From contig JAFIHQ010000075.1 of NCBI GenBank assembly GCA_017849315.1, forward strand, positions 1 to 5,808: a stretch of DNA of 5,808 nt, written 5' to 3'. The position numbers and the translations under genes were made by a program. A model generated the notes under the pieces. That model saw nothing but the letters and a program-made list of their open reading frames with translations. It did no database searches and had not been told where the DNA came from. The number at the start of each line of letters is the position of its first letter. The stretch's first letter is position 1. Below are positions 1-5,743 of this stretch, piece after piece. The DNA comes from Treponema sp. Lineage in GTDB: Bacteria; Spirochaetota; Spirochaetia; Treponematales; Rectinemataceae.

Positions 1-166
1 GCTCAGACAAGAATTGTCGCACTTGTGCTTCTATTGCGGACAACTGGGGAGGAAGACTAATGCTTAAGTCCAGATACCTATTGTTGTATGATTTGAGTTG
101 GACGGAACCGGCTACCGGATCGACGTCAAACTCTTTTTGTGCAAACCCAGTCATGCTCTTAAACAT
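1..166 (-). CDS. yicC: YicC/YloC-family endoribonuclease, N-terminal part (3' end beyond window)
   Basis: Fifty-five codons of a minus-strand gene that runs off the left edge. The protein starts MFKSMTGFAQKEF and continues with SVQLKSYNNRYLDLS, LPPQL and a following IEAQVR. This is the N-terminal signature of the YicC/YloC family (usual form: M-x-x-SMTGFG, then a basic/aromatic SxNxRYLD segment, then LP and LE..IR). Family members are cytoplasmic endoribonucleases; E. coli YicC is linked to decay of small RNAs and mRNA. The ATG at 166-164 is chosen because it gives the family-typical M-F-K-S-M-T-G-F start and has a strong purine-rich ribosome site 5 bases upstream. The internal ATG at 154-152 would remove only four residues. 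The start lies inside the last codons of murC in another frame (8-base overlap), so translational coupling to murC is likely. The final G of the usual MTGFG is Ala here. The C-terminal catalytic domain is not visible. Confidence 0.88.
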   Translation of the reverse strand, partial: MFKSMTGFAQKEFDVDPVAGSVQLKSYNNRYLDLSISLPPQLSAIEAQVRQFLSE

Positions 167-1730
167 ACGTGCCTTCCCTGGTAAGTTTATCCAATAGTGC
201 AGCACCTACTTTCCAATTATCCCCCGCCCCCATCGTAATAAACAGATCGCCAGGACGAATCAAGGGGAAAATAAGATCGGCGGCGCCTTCAAGAGATTCT
301 ATGTACAGTATGAATTTATCTGGTAACTTGCCTGGACTGATCTCTCCGATGCCTCTGAGATTCCAATTCCGCAGGGCCGTTTCAATGTCGACTTTTTCTG
401 GGTTCAGAGCCCTCGCCTTCTCAAAAATCGAGCGCCCCGTGATGCCCTCTAATGGCTTTTCCCGTGCAGAAGCATAAATGCCATGAAGAATAAGCCCATC
501 GGCCTGCCCAAAACTGGCAGCAAAGTCATCCAGCAGCGCCTTGGTTCGACTATATGTATGCGACATAAAGTCTACTATGATCCGCCGCCCCGGCCAAAAG
601 GATTTTAGCCCGGCTATAGTATCCCTAAGAGCCGTTGGATGGTGAGCATAGTCGTCCATCACGAGAACTCCGCCAGCCGTGCCAACTATTTCACTGCGAC
701 GTTTGCTGCCCCTAAATCCATCCAGCGCCCGCGCTATCAAAGCCCAATCGTTGCGGCTCAAACATTCGAGCCCTTTTGCTATCTCTTCTTGGCCTGCCGA
801 GCGTTCATCTATGACAATGCTGGTTGCCAGAGCGATGGCGCCAGCGGCGTCCAAGACAAGATGCTTCCCTGGCACGTGAAGCCTAAAGCGCTCATGACTG
901 GCCTCGAGGCAAAACTGGTTCTCACCCTCTTTCGTTTCAAATTCGCTAATCCGGTAGGGACCTGAAGCGCTAAACCCATAGGGCACAGACGATATATCCT
1001 TTCTTTTTCCCTTGATTTGTGCCGCCACTTCGCTTGCTCCAGGATCATCAGCACAGAAAATGAGTTCTCCACCTTGAGGCAAAGATTCTCCATACTCGAC
1101 GAACGCGTCTCTAATCGACTCATAGGTCGGATAGTAATCCTGATGATCACTTTCTACACTGGTCAACAGAATACGACGTGGAGAGAAATTGAGAAAATGC
1201 CGTTTGTATTCGCAGGTTTCGGCTACCAAATACTTGTCCCCGCCCACATACGTACAGCGATTCCCAAAAGACGAAACAGCCGAACCAGCAATCACCGTCA
1301 CAGAGCTTTTCATTGTCTCAAGAATGCTTCCTGTCATTGCAGTGGTTGTTGTTTTACCGTGTACTCCTGCAATACCTGAAGCATCAAAACGTCTCGAAAG
1401 CTCGCCGAGAGCCTCGGGATAGCTAAGCATTGGCAGGCCGCGGCGCCTCGCTTCCATAAGTTCGGGATTGGTTGCAGGATCATAAGCCGCCGAATAAACG
1501 ACAAGCTCGACGTCAGCAGAGATATGTGACGCATCGAAGGAGGTAAAAGGCTCCAAGCCGATTTGTCGAAGAATCTCGTCTGTATAAAAGTGATCCGGGA
1601 CGTCGCTTCCAGAAAGAATAGCACCTTGAGAAGCAAAGACTTCTGCCAGAGCCGCCATGCCTGTTCCTTTGGCCCCGACAAAATGAGCTCTGAGCGCCTT
1701 AAGGGAAGGCGGAAGAATAGCTTTTGACAT
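159..1730 (-). CDS. murC: UDP-N-acetylmuramate--L-alanine ligase (MurC)
   Basis: This cytoplasmic ATP-dependent Mur ligase adds L-Ala to UDP-MurNAc, the first amino acid of the peptidoglycan stem peptide. It has 523 residues, somewhat longer than the usual 450-490. The N-terminal UDP-binding domain carries HFVGAKGTGMAALAE (16-30). The central ATPase domain has the P-loop GVHGKTTTT (122-130), ETCEYKRHFLNF (171-182), and the SVESDHQDYY stretch (191-200) that matches the usual N-I-E-x-DH-x-D-x-Y. The C-terminal domain has DDYAHHPTAL (359-368), SHTYSRT (390-396) and GDLFITMGAGDNW (494-506). Extra residues occur near 325-336 and 454-473. The start at Met 1730 is placed 14 residues before the HFVG strand, as in the family; upstream in-frame ATG 1754 and TTG 1775 are possible but add no conserved sequence and would overlap a TATAAT box. 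No good ribosome site is visible. The stop overlaps the yicC start. Mpl, a related recycling ligase, is a less likely alternative. Confidence 0.94.
   Translation of the reverse strand: MSKAILPPSLKALRAHFVGAKGTGMAALAEVFASQGAILSGSDVPDHFYTDEILRQIGLEPFTSFDASHISADVELVVYSAAYDPATNPELMEARRRGLPMLSYPEALGELSRRFDASGIAGVHGKTTTTAMTGSILETMKSSVTVIAGSAVSSFGNRCTYVGGDKYLVAETCEYKRHFLNFSPRRILLTSVESDHQDYYPTYESIRDAFVEYGESLPQGGELIFCADDPGASEVAAQIKGKRKDISSVPYGFSASGPYRISEFETKEGENQFCLEASHERFRLHVPGKHLVLDAAGAIALATSIVIDERSAGQEEIAKGLECLSRNDWALIARALDGFRGSKRRSEIVGTAGGVLVMDDYAHHPTALRDTIAGLKSFWPGRRIIVDFMSHTYSRTKALLDDFAASFGQADGLILHGIYASAREKPLEGITGRSIFEKARALNPEKVDIETALRNWNLRGIGEISPGKLPDKFILYIESLEGAADLIFPLIRPGDLFITMGAGDNWKVGAALLDKLTREGTYV
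172..178 (-). promoter_or_regulatory. Ribosome binding site of yicC, inside the 3' end of murC
   Basis: On the minus strand this reads GGGAAGG and sits 5 bases before the ATG at 166-164. It is the clearest Shine-Dalgarno sequence in the window, and it decides the yicC start in favour of 166 over the second ATG at 154. Because it lies within murC codons, ribosomes finishing murC could reinitiate here. Confidence 0.6.
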
Positions 1731-1752
1731 GACACAATTGTAGGGGAAAACC

Positions 1753-1758
1753 ATTATA
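1753..1758 (-). promoter_or_regulatory. Candidate -10 box of a murC promoter
   Basis: On the minus strand the bases read CTTATAATGG, a perfect TATAAT, 22 bases before the chosen murC ATG. No TTGACA-like -35 lies at the right distance: 17 bases upstream reads TCTCTT, and a TTGCCG is only 11 bases away. A second box-like sequence, TACAAT, lies between it and the ATG. If the TATAAT is used, transcription would start near 1746 and leave a leader of about 16 bases without a clear Shine-Dalgarno. It would also rule out the two upstream start codons. The rest of the 148-base gap between the GH57 gene and murC (1731-1878) shows no gene and no convincing terminator. Confidence 0.35.
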
Positions 1759-1878
1759 AGGGCAAGCGACGGCAAAAGAGATTACGGCGCAGACATTTCT
1801 ACCCACATAGCAGGTTCAATGCGTCTGACCGCAAGATTGCTCTAATTCTGGAAACCTAAAGGTTACTAATTTGAAATC

Positions 1879-3999
1879 CTAATTCGAAAAATGCAAAGAA
1901 AGCGAAACATTCCTGGTCGCATCTGATGGCATTTCAAGATCCCATCCAAAAAGCATCTCTGTTCCCTGATAGAACACTTGACTGCTGTTAAGCCCAAGAC
2001 CCATGGGTTCTCTATTATTTGGGCCTGGATTAATTGGGCCAAGATCCTGACCGTAGCAGCGGTCTTCCTTAGCACCTGTCGACTGCTCTTCTCTTGGAGG
2101 AGCTGTAAAGGCAGCCGGGGCTACTGGAACAGCCTCGAATGGGCTATCCAGCAGGCGCTGAAGGTCGACAGTGGAAAAAGGATCAAAGCGGTGTCGCATC
2201 CGGAAAGCAAAGGCACTGTCGGATCGCATTTCGAGAACATTTCTCGTCCCGTCATCTTCCACATGAATACTGTCAAGTGCAGATAAGCCTGTCTGGTCCG
2301 GGTATTGCTGGGTAGCATCGGGATATTCACGGATTCCCCGCCCTAGGGCAAATGCAAACCTTACACCTTTGAGATTCTCTCCCAACTGAAGGTTCAAGGC
2401 CGTCATTAGCCTAAAAGTCAGTGTGTTGTCCCCCTGGTTTACGATTTCGTAATCTACGCTGATACAATGTTTTTGAAAAAGATAACTCTTCCTTAGAGAA
2501 AGCTTAAGGCTTGGAATATCGCGAACGAAGCTAACTTTTTGCACCGATTTATCGATTTTTTCAAGGCTGAAAATGCTCGATGAAAGATCGACACTCGTCT
2601 TAGCAAAGTCACCGGACTGGCAGATTCTATCCACAAACGAGTTGAACGGCCCCAATTCCTGACCAACCGTGTACACCGCGCAGAGGTTCTGGTGTGTTTT
2701 GAAAGAATCAAGTTCGAAAACTGAAGCTCCCTTTTCGTGTATGTAACAATTGAAATCCGCGGCGTGGTAAAGCACTTCTTTCCTGCCATCGCAATCTATG
2801 TCATCCAAAATAAGGCCAGGAACGAACACGCCATGGATACGTGTAGTCTTTTCCGCATCGATAAGCGACTGATAAGCTTTCATCCGCACTTCTGGTCTAC
2901 GAATCCCCCCTAGCCTACCCTCCCACGACGAGTCTCCGCTCTGAGAACGCCATAGATCTTCTTGTGCGCTTTTTTTCCTCGCTTTATCACCACGCAGCAG
3001 GGCAATCATCGTATCGACATAGTACATTTTGTCGTAGAGCTTTCTGCTAAAACTGTTTTGTAGGATCATCTGTTTGATGTTTATGTTGTGGACGTCCTGT
3101 GAGTTTTCCGCGCGATCAGGCTGCACGGTGCTTCTGTTGCCAATGGCGCCTCTGTGGGCACCATCACGGCAAAACCTCTGAGAAGCGCAAGAAGACAAAT
3201 AAACTGGTGGAGTCGAGATTTGCATAGCCTTTACATAGTCGTGCGCGGTCATTGTCTCAATAAGAAGGCAGTTCTTTTGAAACCACGCAAAAGTCTTCTC
3301 AAAAAGAACATCTGGCGATTCTATGCCGGAGACATTCCACATCCAAGGCACAGATTGCCCGCTCACCATGAGCGTGTATAGCTCGGCACCTTCATACCGC
3401 GCCGTTAATTCTTCCAGCGCAGCCTCAAAGGGTACAGGTTCCTCAAATTCCTCTTCAAGATCCAATACTGGAAAGAGATAGAGCAGCTTTCGCTGGTCTT
3501 CCGTAATAAGCACCGGCAAGGTGGCAGGGTTCAAGAGCCCGGCTTCCATCAGAGGCTTGGCAGGTAAGAAGGAGTAAGAAAGCCCTGCATTACTGAAAAC
3601 CTGAGGAGCGCTCTCGTCCCACGCGTACTCGTAAAGCCAACCCCCAGATGGGCGCTTACCAAAGGTTTTCCGCAGGTAAGTGGTAAGCATTTCGATCTGC
3701 CCGACCTTGTCCGTTGGCTCCAGCACCGACATGAGGGGGCTAAAAAAACCTCCCCCAAGCAGTTCTATCTGCTTTCTGGATATCATTTCTTCCAGCAGCA
3801 GGATGAACTCAGGATGGTTGACTTCAATCCATTGAAGGACCGTTCCAGAATAAAAGAGAACAGCCCGAATGTTGGAGAATTTGTAGAGGCTAGAAAGAAA
3901 TGGACGCCAGGAACTCTGATATGTCAATTCAAAAAGGCTGCTCGACGCGCCTTCGGGCATGGTGTTGTACGTACCTAATATGACTTTGATGCCCTGCAT
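1879..3999 (-). CDS. GH57 4-alpha-glucanotransferase/alpha-amylase-like protein with degenerate active site
   Basis: A cytoplasmic protein of 706 residues without signal peptide, aligned from memory to Thermococcus litoralis 4-alpha-glucanotransferase. The N-terminal GH57 barrel (about 1-260) has MQGIKVILGTYNTMPEG, then SSWRPF (29-34), FYSGTVLQWIE (49-59), KQIELLGGGFFSPL (76-89), QIEML (101-105) and GGWLYEYAW (119-127). E124 matches the family nucleophile. The acid/base Asp is replaced: LMVSGQS (210-216) puts Ser 213 there. The middle domain holds SQSGDSSWEGRLGGIRRPEVR (352-372 region). The C-terminal beta-sandwich begins around ILDDIDCDGRKEV (397-409), with a D-x-D-x-DG pattern, and includes GASVFEL (424-430). 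A Pro/Gly-rich insertion covers about 620-668. ATG 3999 is preferred over ATG 4038 because the homologue starts exactly there and an AGG lies 6 bases upstream. Retaining glucan binding is plausible; normal transglycosylase or amylase activity is doubtful. Family assignment is firm; function is not. Confidence 0.85.
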   Translation of the reverse strand: MQGIKVILGTYNTMPEGASSSLFELTYQSSWRPFLSSLYKFSNIRAVLFYSGTVLQWIEVNHPEFILLLEEMISRKQIELLGGGFFSPLMSVLEPTDKVGQIEMLTTYLRKTFGKRPSGGWLYEYAWDESAPQVFSNAGLSYSFLPAKPLMEAGLLNPATLPVLITEDQRKLLYLFPVLDLEEEFEEPVPFEAALEELTARYEGAELYTLMVSGQSVPWMWNVSGIESPDVLFEKTFAWFQKNCLLIETMTAHDYVKAMQISTPPVYLSSCASQRFCRDGAHRGAIGNRSTVQPDRAENSQDVHNINIKQMILQNSFSRKLYDKMYYVDTMIALLRGDKARKKSAQEDLWRSQSGDSSWEGRLGGIRRPEVRMKAYQSLIDAEKTTRIHGVFVPGLILDDIDCDGRKEVLYHAADFNCYIHEKGASVFELDSFKTHQNLCAVYTVGQELGPFNSFVDRICQSGDFAKTSVDLSSSIFSLEKIDKSVQKVSFVRDIPSLKLSLRKSYLFQKHCISVDYEIVNQGDNTLTFRLMTALNLQLGENLKGVRFAFALGRGIREYPDATQQYPDQTGLSALDSIHVEDDGTRNVLEMRSDSAFAFRMRHRFDPFSTVDLQRLLDSPFEAVPVAPAAFTAPPREEQSTGAKEDRCYGQDLGPINPGPNNREPMGLGLNSSQVFYQGTEMLFGWDLEMPSDATRNVSLSLHFSN
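2011..2040 (-). repeat. Imperfect 15-base tandem duplication in the GH57-like gene
   Basis: Read on the minus strand, GGCCCAATTAATCCA (2040-2026) is followed at once by GGCCCAAATAATAGA (2025-2011), identical at 12 of 15 positions. It is in frame and encodes GPINP then GPNNR (residues 654-663), in the Pro/Gly-rich insertion of the C-terminal domain. It looks like a slippage duplication in a tolerant surface loop. Confidence 0.55.
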
Positions 4000-4004
4000 G
4001 ATCG

Positions 4005-4008
4005 ACCT
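4005..4008 (-). promoter_or_regulatory. Ribosome binding site supporting the GH57-like start at 3999
   Basis: The minus strand reads GGGCAGGTCGATC before ATG 3999, with an AGG ending 6 bases from the start. The alternative ATG at 4038-4036 is preceded by TTCGGTTT, with no purine-rich site. The 104-base gap up to the PAP2-like gene (4000-4103) contains no other gene and no clear hairpin terminator, so read-through from the PAP2-like gene is possible. Confidence 0.4.
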
Positions 4009-4103
4009 GCCCGCCTTCTTTGTTACCAAATTGCACATAAACCGAATTACACAGAATGAGAACCCTTACAGCCTCTCACCGCTATGAAGCCGCGCCCAGC
4101 CTT

Positions 4104-4577
4104 TTAAACCAGCCAGAAAAAAAACGCAATCCCTAGCCCAAGCAGCGACCCAACAATCACTTCCGGCAAGGTGTGCCCATTCACTTCCTTAACCGGCTCA
4201 TAGTTGACTAATTTGCGCTGCGCAAGTTCGGTACCTAAATGATTTAGTGCCTGCGCTTGTACGCCTGCAGCTCTTCGTACTCCCAATGAATCGCGGATGG
4301 TTATCAACATGACAAAAAGCGACAGAATGAAAAGATCGGTAAAACCATCTTTAAGCGCTATTGAAACACAGATTGCAACCGCCGAAGCACTGTGACTGGA
4401 TGGCATTCCTCCGGTCTTTCCTATAAAGTACCAAAACGCCTTCTTGGGCTCCATTTTTCTGGAGTGAACCATGGCAATTATGGTCTTTATGGTCTGGGCA
4501 AGGCAGAGGCTTACAAAGCCACTCAAAAAAATCGGGTTCTTGCATAGCCCGACAAAATCCAAATCACGGATAGACAT
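4104..4577 (-). CDS. Divergent PAP2-family (DUF212/YuiD-like) integral membrane protein
   Basis: An integral membrane protein of 157 residues, the normal length for this family. Hydrophobic segments lie at about 13-35, 62-77, 82-97 and 137-156. Family motifs are clear: KTGGMPSSHSAS (54-65), resembling the PSGH-type motif of PAP2 phosphatases; RDSLGVRRAAGVQAQALN (95-112); and NGHTLPEVIVGSLLG (133-147), corresponding to the family GH(T/Q)P-x-EV-x-x-G. PAP2 enzymes remove phosphate from lipid phosphates such as undecaprenyl or phosphatidyl phosphates, but for the divergent DUF212 branch the substrate is not established, so only the family is called. ATG 4577 is the only in-frame start that gives the family N-terminus; the open frame extends to 4781, but that part lies antisense to the pseudouridine synthase gene and resembles nothing. 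No clear ribosome site. It is the first gene of the leftward run toward murC. Confidence 0.88.
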   Translation of the reverse strand: MSIRDLDFVGLCKNPIFLSGFVSLCLAQTIKTIIAMVHSRKMEPKKAFWYFIGKTGGMPSSHSASAVAICVSIALKDGFTDLFILSLFVMLITIRDSLGVRRAAGVQAQALNHLGTELAQRKLVNYEPVKEVNGHTLPEVIVGSLLGLGIAFFFWLV

Positions 4578-4588
4578 TGCGCATTTAG

Positions 4589-4615
4589 TTTCTATCGGTA
4601 GATGCTCGCTGTCAA
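4589..4615 (-). promoter_or_regulatory. Candidate promoter of the PAP2-like gene (leftward)
   Basis: A perfect minus-strand TTGACA (4615-4610) is followed after 15 bases by TAGAAA (4594-4589), four of six matches to TATAAT. The spacer is short for a sigma-70 type promoter. Transcription would start only a few bases before ATG 4577, so the message would be nearly leaderless, which fits the lack of a ribosome site. It would drive the leftward PAP2-GH57-murC-yicC run. Confidence 0.3.
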
Positions 4616-4620
4616 GGCCA

Positions 4621-4650
4621 ATGACGAAGAAGCGGCTCTTATTGTAAAAT
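4621..4650 (+). promoter_or_regulatory. Candidate promoter of the pseudouridine synthase gene (rightward)
   Basis: ATGACG (4621-4626; four of six matches to TTGACA) and TAAAAT (4645-4650; five of six to TATAAT) are separated by 18 bases. The expected transcription start near 4657 lies after the in-frame ATG at 4649, which favours the ATG at 4682 as the real start. The -35 lies 5 bases from the -35 of the leftward candidate, so the two promoters would stand back to back. Confidence 0.35.
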
Positions 4651-4661
4651 GGTTGTAAAAT
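4642..4661 (+). repeat. Direct repeat TTGTAAAAT x2 in the divergent promoter region
   Basis: TTGTAAAAT occurs at 4642-4650 and again at 4653-4661, an 11-base period, about one DNA helical turn. Each copy contains a TAAAAT that could serve as a -10 box. It could be a small operator or a pair of alternative -10 elements; at this length chance cannot be excluded. Confidence 0.35.
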
Positions 4662-4674
4662 CGCAAGGATATCC

Positions 4675-4678
4675 AGGA
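4675..4678 (+). promoter_or_regulatory. Possible ribosome binding site of the pseudouridine synthase gene
   Basis: AGGA ends only 3 bases before ATG 4682, closer than ideal; a second AAGGA (4665-4669) is 12 bases away. Neither is perfect, but the ATG at 4649 has no purine-rich site at all, so 4682 remains the better start. Confidence 0.3.
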
Positions 4679-4681
4679 TAT

Positions 4682-5743
4682 ATGGACAAAGATTTGGACA
4701 CCTATGAGTTTCGCCTTGGGGAGAACGACGATGGAAGACGATTAGACAAAGTCTTGCGTATTGTCTTGTCCGACCTGCCATTATCGGTTATTTTCAAAGC
4801 CTTAAGAAAGAAAAATGTGCTCGTAAACGGTAAGAAGGCAGGTCCCGATTATCGGTGCAATAAGGGCGATCTTGTAACTGTCAGAGGTTTAGGACTCAAA
4901 GGCATGCCTGAGCCGAGCCCGGGAAGGTTACGCGTCCAAATTCAAAGCGCGGCCAAGGCACGGTCTGTTACCGACCTTATCATCCTCAGAACGCCTGATA
5001 TTCTCTTTCTAAACAAACCCGTGGGGGCCTTGGTGCATGACGGAGACGACAGCCTGGAGACACAGGTCCGCCTGTACTTAGAGCCAGAGATGGACTCCTC
5101 CGTGTCATTTGTACCAGGGCCACTTCATCGTTTGGATAGAAACACCTCTGGCGTTCTTGCTTTTTCGAGTAGTTACGCCGGTGCAAGAGAATTTGCCACG
5201 GCATTAAGGGCTCACAAAATCGTAAAATGGTATCTTGCTATTGTTGATGGAGTTCTGGAAGACACCGAAAACTGGGAAGAAGAAGTGTTGCGGGATTCCG
5301 CAGAAAGAAAGACCCATGTATTCTCCCAGCCAGCGATAGCTGCTTCTAATAGAGATGGCATTTCAAATCCCGAAATAGCCAACAACGAAATACGTGGAAC
5401 TTCAATTGCAAAAACCTTGGCTATCCCGCTCGTATGCGGCAACGGAAGGACGCTCTGTCTTTTTCAACTGCAGACAGGCAGGACACACCAAATCCGAGCC
5501 CAGGCCGCGTTTCATGGCCACCCACTGCATGGAGATGTCAAGTACGGTTCAACAAGAGGCGCACTGCCATACTATCTTCATGCGACAAGAATGGATTTGT
5601 CGCTTGACAACCTGCCCCAATGCCCCAAGAGCGTCGTCGCGCCTTTGCCAGATTACTTTGTCGCCGCAATCCAGAAGGATTTTGGTTTACAGTTTGATGC
5701 TTTGGAAGCAAAAATGTTCGAAAGTTTTGCCAGGTTTGCCTAA
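4682..5743 (+). CDS. RluA/RluC-family RNA pseudouridine synthase
   Basis: This cytoplasmic enzyme isomerises uridine to pseudouridine in structured RNA, most likely 23S rRNA. It has 353 residues. An N-terminal S4 RNA-binding domain spans about 14-68 (DGRRLDKVLR, then an LRKKNVLVNGKK strand and GDLVTV). The catalytic domain follows: LFLNKPVGALVH (108-119), then LHRLDRNTSGVL (148-159) with catalytic Asp 152, and QLQTGRTHQIRAQAAFHGHP (262-281) followed by HGDVKYG (283-289). These are the three hallmark RluA-family motifs. S4 plus catalytic domain is the arrangement of RluC and RluD; the exact target uridine cannot be read from the sequence, so no symbol is given. A polar segment of about 25 residues (217-243) is inserted before the AKT strand. 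The start at 4682 rather than 4649 removes 11 non-conserved residues and follows a candidate promoter. It is transcribed alone, away from the PAP2-like gene, and its stop overlaps the end of a convergent frame. Confidence 0.93.
   Translation: MDKDLDTYEFRLGENDDGRRLDKVLRIVLSDLPLSVIFKALRKKNVLVNGKKAGPDYRCNKGDLVTVRGLGLKGMPEPSPGRLRVQIQSAAKARSVTDLIILRTPDILFLNKPVGALVHDGDDSLETQVRLYLEPEMDSSVSFVPGPLHRLDRNTSGVLAFSSSYAGAREFATALRAHKIVKWYLAIVDGVLEDTENWEEEVLRDSAERKTHVFSQPAIAASNRDGISNPEIANNEIRGTSIAKTLAIPLVCGNGRTLCLFQLQTGRTHQIRAQAAFHGHPLHGDVKYGSTRGALPYYLHATRMDLSLDNLPQCPKSVVAPLPDYFVAAIQKDFGLQFDALEAKMFESFARFA

Noticed and set aside
639..1379. Plus-strand open frames opposite murC
   Set aside because: They are shadows of the well-supported murC frame, with no recognisable domains.
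1731..1775. murC starting at TTG 1775 or ATG 1754
   Set aside because: The added residues are not conserved, have no ribosome site, and overlap a TATAAT box.
1852..1865. Inverted repeat AACCT-TT-AGGTT just after the GH57-like gene, as a possible terminator
   Set aside because: Only a 4-base stem with a 4-base loop can form, and no T-run follows on the minus strand.
3060..3220. Frameshift pair in the GH57-like gene
   Set aside because: The frame is continuously open, similarity resumes in the same frame, and no other frame showed the missing motif on inspection; kept only as a check within a finding.
4000..4038. GH57-like gene starting at ATG 4038
   Set aside because: The homologous enzyme starts at the position of Met 3999, which also has the better ribosome site.
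4578..4781. N-terminal extension of the PAP2-like open frame to 4781
   Set aside because: It is antisense to the start of the pseudouridine synthase gene, has no family similarity, and would overlap the divergent promoter region; the family length fits the start at 4577.
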